From Brevundimonas lenta (GTDB lineage: Bacteria; Pseudomonadota; Alphaproteobacteria; Caulobacterales; Caulobacteraceae), in assembly GCF_014196335.1 (NCBI RefSeq), contig NZ_JACIDM010000002.1, positions 62,001-126,000 of the forward strand: a stretch of DNA of 64,000 bases. Direction: 5' to 3'. The stretch's first letter is position 1. Every line of letters starts with the position of its first letter. The notes below the pieces were generated by a model. The model was given only the letters and a program-made list of their open reading frames with translations, had not been told where the DNA came from and searched no databases. The position numbers and the translations under genes were made by a program. Below, piece after piece: positions 62,674 through 64,000 of this stretch.

Positions 62674-63329
62674 TGCTCGACAATATCGACTGGATCGAGA
62701 TCGGCCGCGCCACCGTCGACACCCTGCTGATGCTCGGCGGGTCGCTGGCCCTGACCGTCCTGTTCGGCGTGCCGCTGGGCGTGCTGCTGTATCTGTCCGG
62801 CAAGGGGCGGCTCGCCGCCAATCCGGTGCTGAACGCCGTGCTGTCGTTCGTCGTCAACGTGCTGCGCTCGGTGCCTTTCATCATCCTGCTGATCGTCATG
62901 CTGCCCGTGACGGTGCTGCTGGTCGGCACCTCGCTGGGCGTCGCGGGAGCCATTCCGCCGCTGGTGGTCGGAGCCGCGCCCTTCTATGCCCGCCTGGTTG
63001 AGACGGCTTTGCGCGAGGTCGACAAGGGCGTGGTCGAGGCGACCCAGGCTATGGGCGGCTCGACCTTCCAGATCGTCACCCGCGCCCTGCTGCCGGAAGC
63101 CATGCCGGGGATCATCGCCGGCGCGACCGTCACCGCCATCGCCCTGGTCAGCTACACCGCCATGGCGGGCGTGGTCGGCGCGGGCGGTCTGGGCGACCTG
63201 GCCATCCGCTTCGGCTACCAGCGGTTCCAGACCGATGTCATGGTGGTCACCGTCGTCCTGCTGCTCCTGCTGGTGCAGCTTCTCCAGATGATCGGCGACC
63301 GCCTGGTCACCGCCGTCTCCCACCGCTGA
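62673..63329 (+). CDS. metI: Methionine ABC importer permease MetI
   Basis: MetI is the inner-membrane channel. The 218-residue protein has five or six membrane helices (TLLMLGGSLALTVLFGVPLG, LLIVMLPVTVLLVGTSLG, TAIALVSYTAMAGVVGAG, MVVTVVLLLLLVQLLQMIG), and the EAA loop ATQAMGGSTFQIVTRALLPE that docks with MetN. The sequence is typical. metQ follows after 25 bp. Confidence 0.97.
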   Translation: MLDNIDWIEIGRATVDTLLMLGGSLALTVLFGVPLGVLLYLSGKGRLAANPVLNAVLSFVVNVLRSVPFIILLIVMLPVTVLLVGTSLGVAGAIPPLVVGAAPFYARLVETALREVDKGVVEATQAMGGSTFQIVTRALLPEAMPGIIAGATVTAIALVSYTAMAGVVGAGGLGDLAIRFGYQRFQTDVMVVTVVLLLLLVQLLQMIGDRLVTAVSHR

Positions 63330-63354
63330 TCGCTCCCCCCGAAAGGCCCTCCCA

Positions 63355-64000
63355 TGCTTCGTCGCTCGCTTCTGATCGCTTCCGCCGCCGCCATGGCGCT
63401 CGCTGCCTGCGGTCAGGGCGCAGAGAAGAAGGCCGCCGCCGACGCGCCGCTGCTGGTCGGCGCCACCGCCGTGCCGCACGCCGAGATCCTCGAGCACATC
63501 AAGCCGATCCTGGCGGCCCAGGGCGTGAACATCGAGATCAAGGTGTTCAACGACTACGTCCAGCCGAACACCCAGCTGGCCGAGAAGCGGCTGGATGTGA
63601 ACTACTTCCAGACCAAGCCCTATCTCGACGAGTTCAACGCCGCGCGCGGATCGAACCTCGTCACCGTGGCCGGCATCCACGTTGAACCGCTGGGCGCCTA
63701 TTCGCGCCGCCACAAGACCATCGCCGACCTGCCGCAGGGCGCCGACGTCGCCGTGCCGAACGACGCCTCGTCGATCGGCCGCGCGCTGATCCTGCTGCAG
63801 ACCGCCGGCCTGATCCGCCTCAAGGACCCGTCAAACCCGCTGCAGAGCCTGCGCGACATCGCCGAGAACCCGAAGGGTCTGAAATTCCGCGAGCTCGAGT
63901 CCGCGACCCTGCCGCGCGTGCTGGACCAGGTCGACCTGGCAGTGATCAACACCAACTACGCCCTCGACGCCGGCCTGAAGCCGAAGACCGACGCCCTGGC
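63355..64000 (+). CDS. metQ: Methionine-binding lipoprotein MetQ, partial
   Basis: MetQ delivers methionine to MetNI. It starts MLRRSLLIASAAAMALAACG (lipobox ALAAC) and continues with LLVGATAVPHAEILEHIKPI, RLDVNYFQTKPYLDEFN and VAVPNDASSIGRALILLQTA. After 215 codons the right edge cuts it; usual length is about 260-280. The signal peptide, the binding-cleft residues and the position after metNI make the call safe. AAAGG lies before ATG 63355. Confidence 0.95.

Overview
The window is about two thirds G+C and densely coded on both strands. It reads as a chromosomal segment of an alphaproteobacterium of the Caulobacterales, most likely Brevundimonas-like. Supporting signs are the C4-type 5-aminolevulinate synthase, a split cobalamin-dependent methionine synthase, a bactofilin coupled to an M23 peptidase, an iscR-suf cluster and tandem I78-family lipoproteins. 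The placement is inferred from gene content and was not tested by a search. I saw no tRNA, rRNA, CRISPR array, insertion sequence or prophage.

Region 1 (1-5255, minus strand) is a methionine-cycle operon: an ArsR-methyltransferase regulator, metF, the homocysteine half of metH, a small methyltransferase, an unknown protein, and the pterin/B12 half of metH, which runs off the left edge. Every junction overlaps by 1 or 4 nt. A perfect 20-bp palindrome covers the start of the regulator gene.

Region 2 (5.3-18.5 kb) is mixed. It holds an EF-hand protein, a 2-hydroxyacid dehydrogenase, a glycine-zipper lipoprotein, a 1594-residue RTX-repeat protein, a small HTH-like protein whose ribosome binding site lies in a 28-bp palindrome, ettA, a class A acid phosphatase, a 2OG-Fe(II) oxygenase, a TrmN6-like methyltransferase and a polyprenyl diphosphate synthase.

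Region 3 (18.6-34.6 kb) is mostly core envelope and biosynthesis: acpP-fabF-mltG-yicC-gmk, then hemA, then on the minus strand the outer-membrane operon lptF-lptG-lptD-surA-pdxA-rsmA, with pepA-holC divergent from it.

Region 4 (34.6-42.2 kb) has three tandem I78-type lipoproteins that share an extra CxxC motif, a TPR protein, a DsbA-like/M48 protease pair, and rne. Region 5 (42.6-54 kb) has amiC, exoX, PBP1A and prfB with its programmed +1 frameshift, then bactofilin/M23, tyrS-bcp, and a DOMON-like gene coupled to a NamZ-type (DUF1343) muramidase that lacks a signal peptide.

Region 6 (54-64 kb) holds an alpha/beta hydrolase whose nucleophile serine position is glutamine, then iscR, a cysteine desulfurase, sufBCDS, sufT, sufA and the methionine importer metN-metI-metQ. 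The last gene is cut by the right edge. The window therefore begins with methionine synthesis and ends with methionine uptake fused onto the Fe-S assembly operon.
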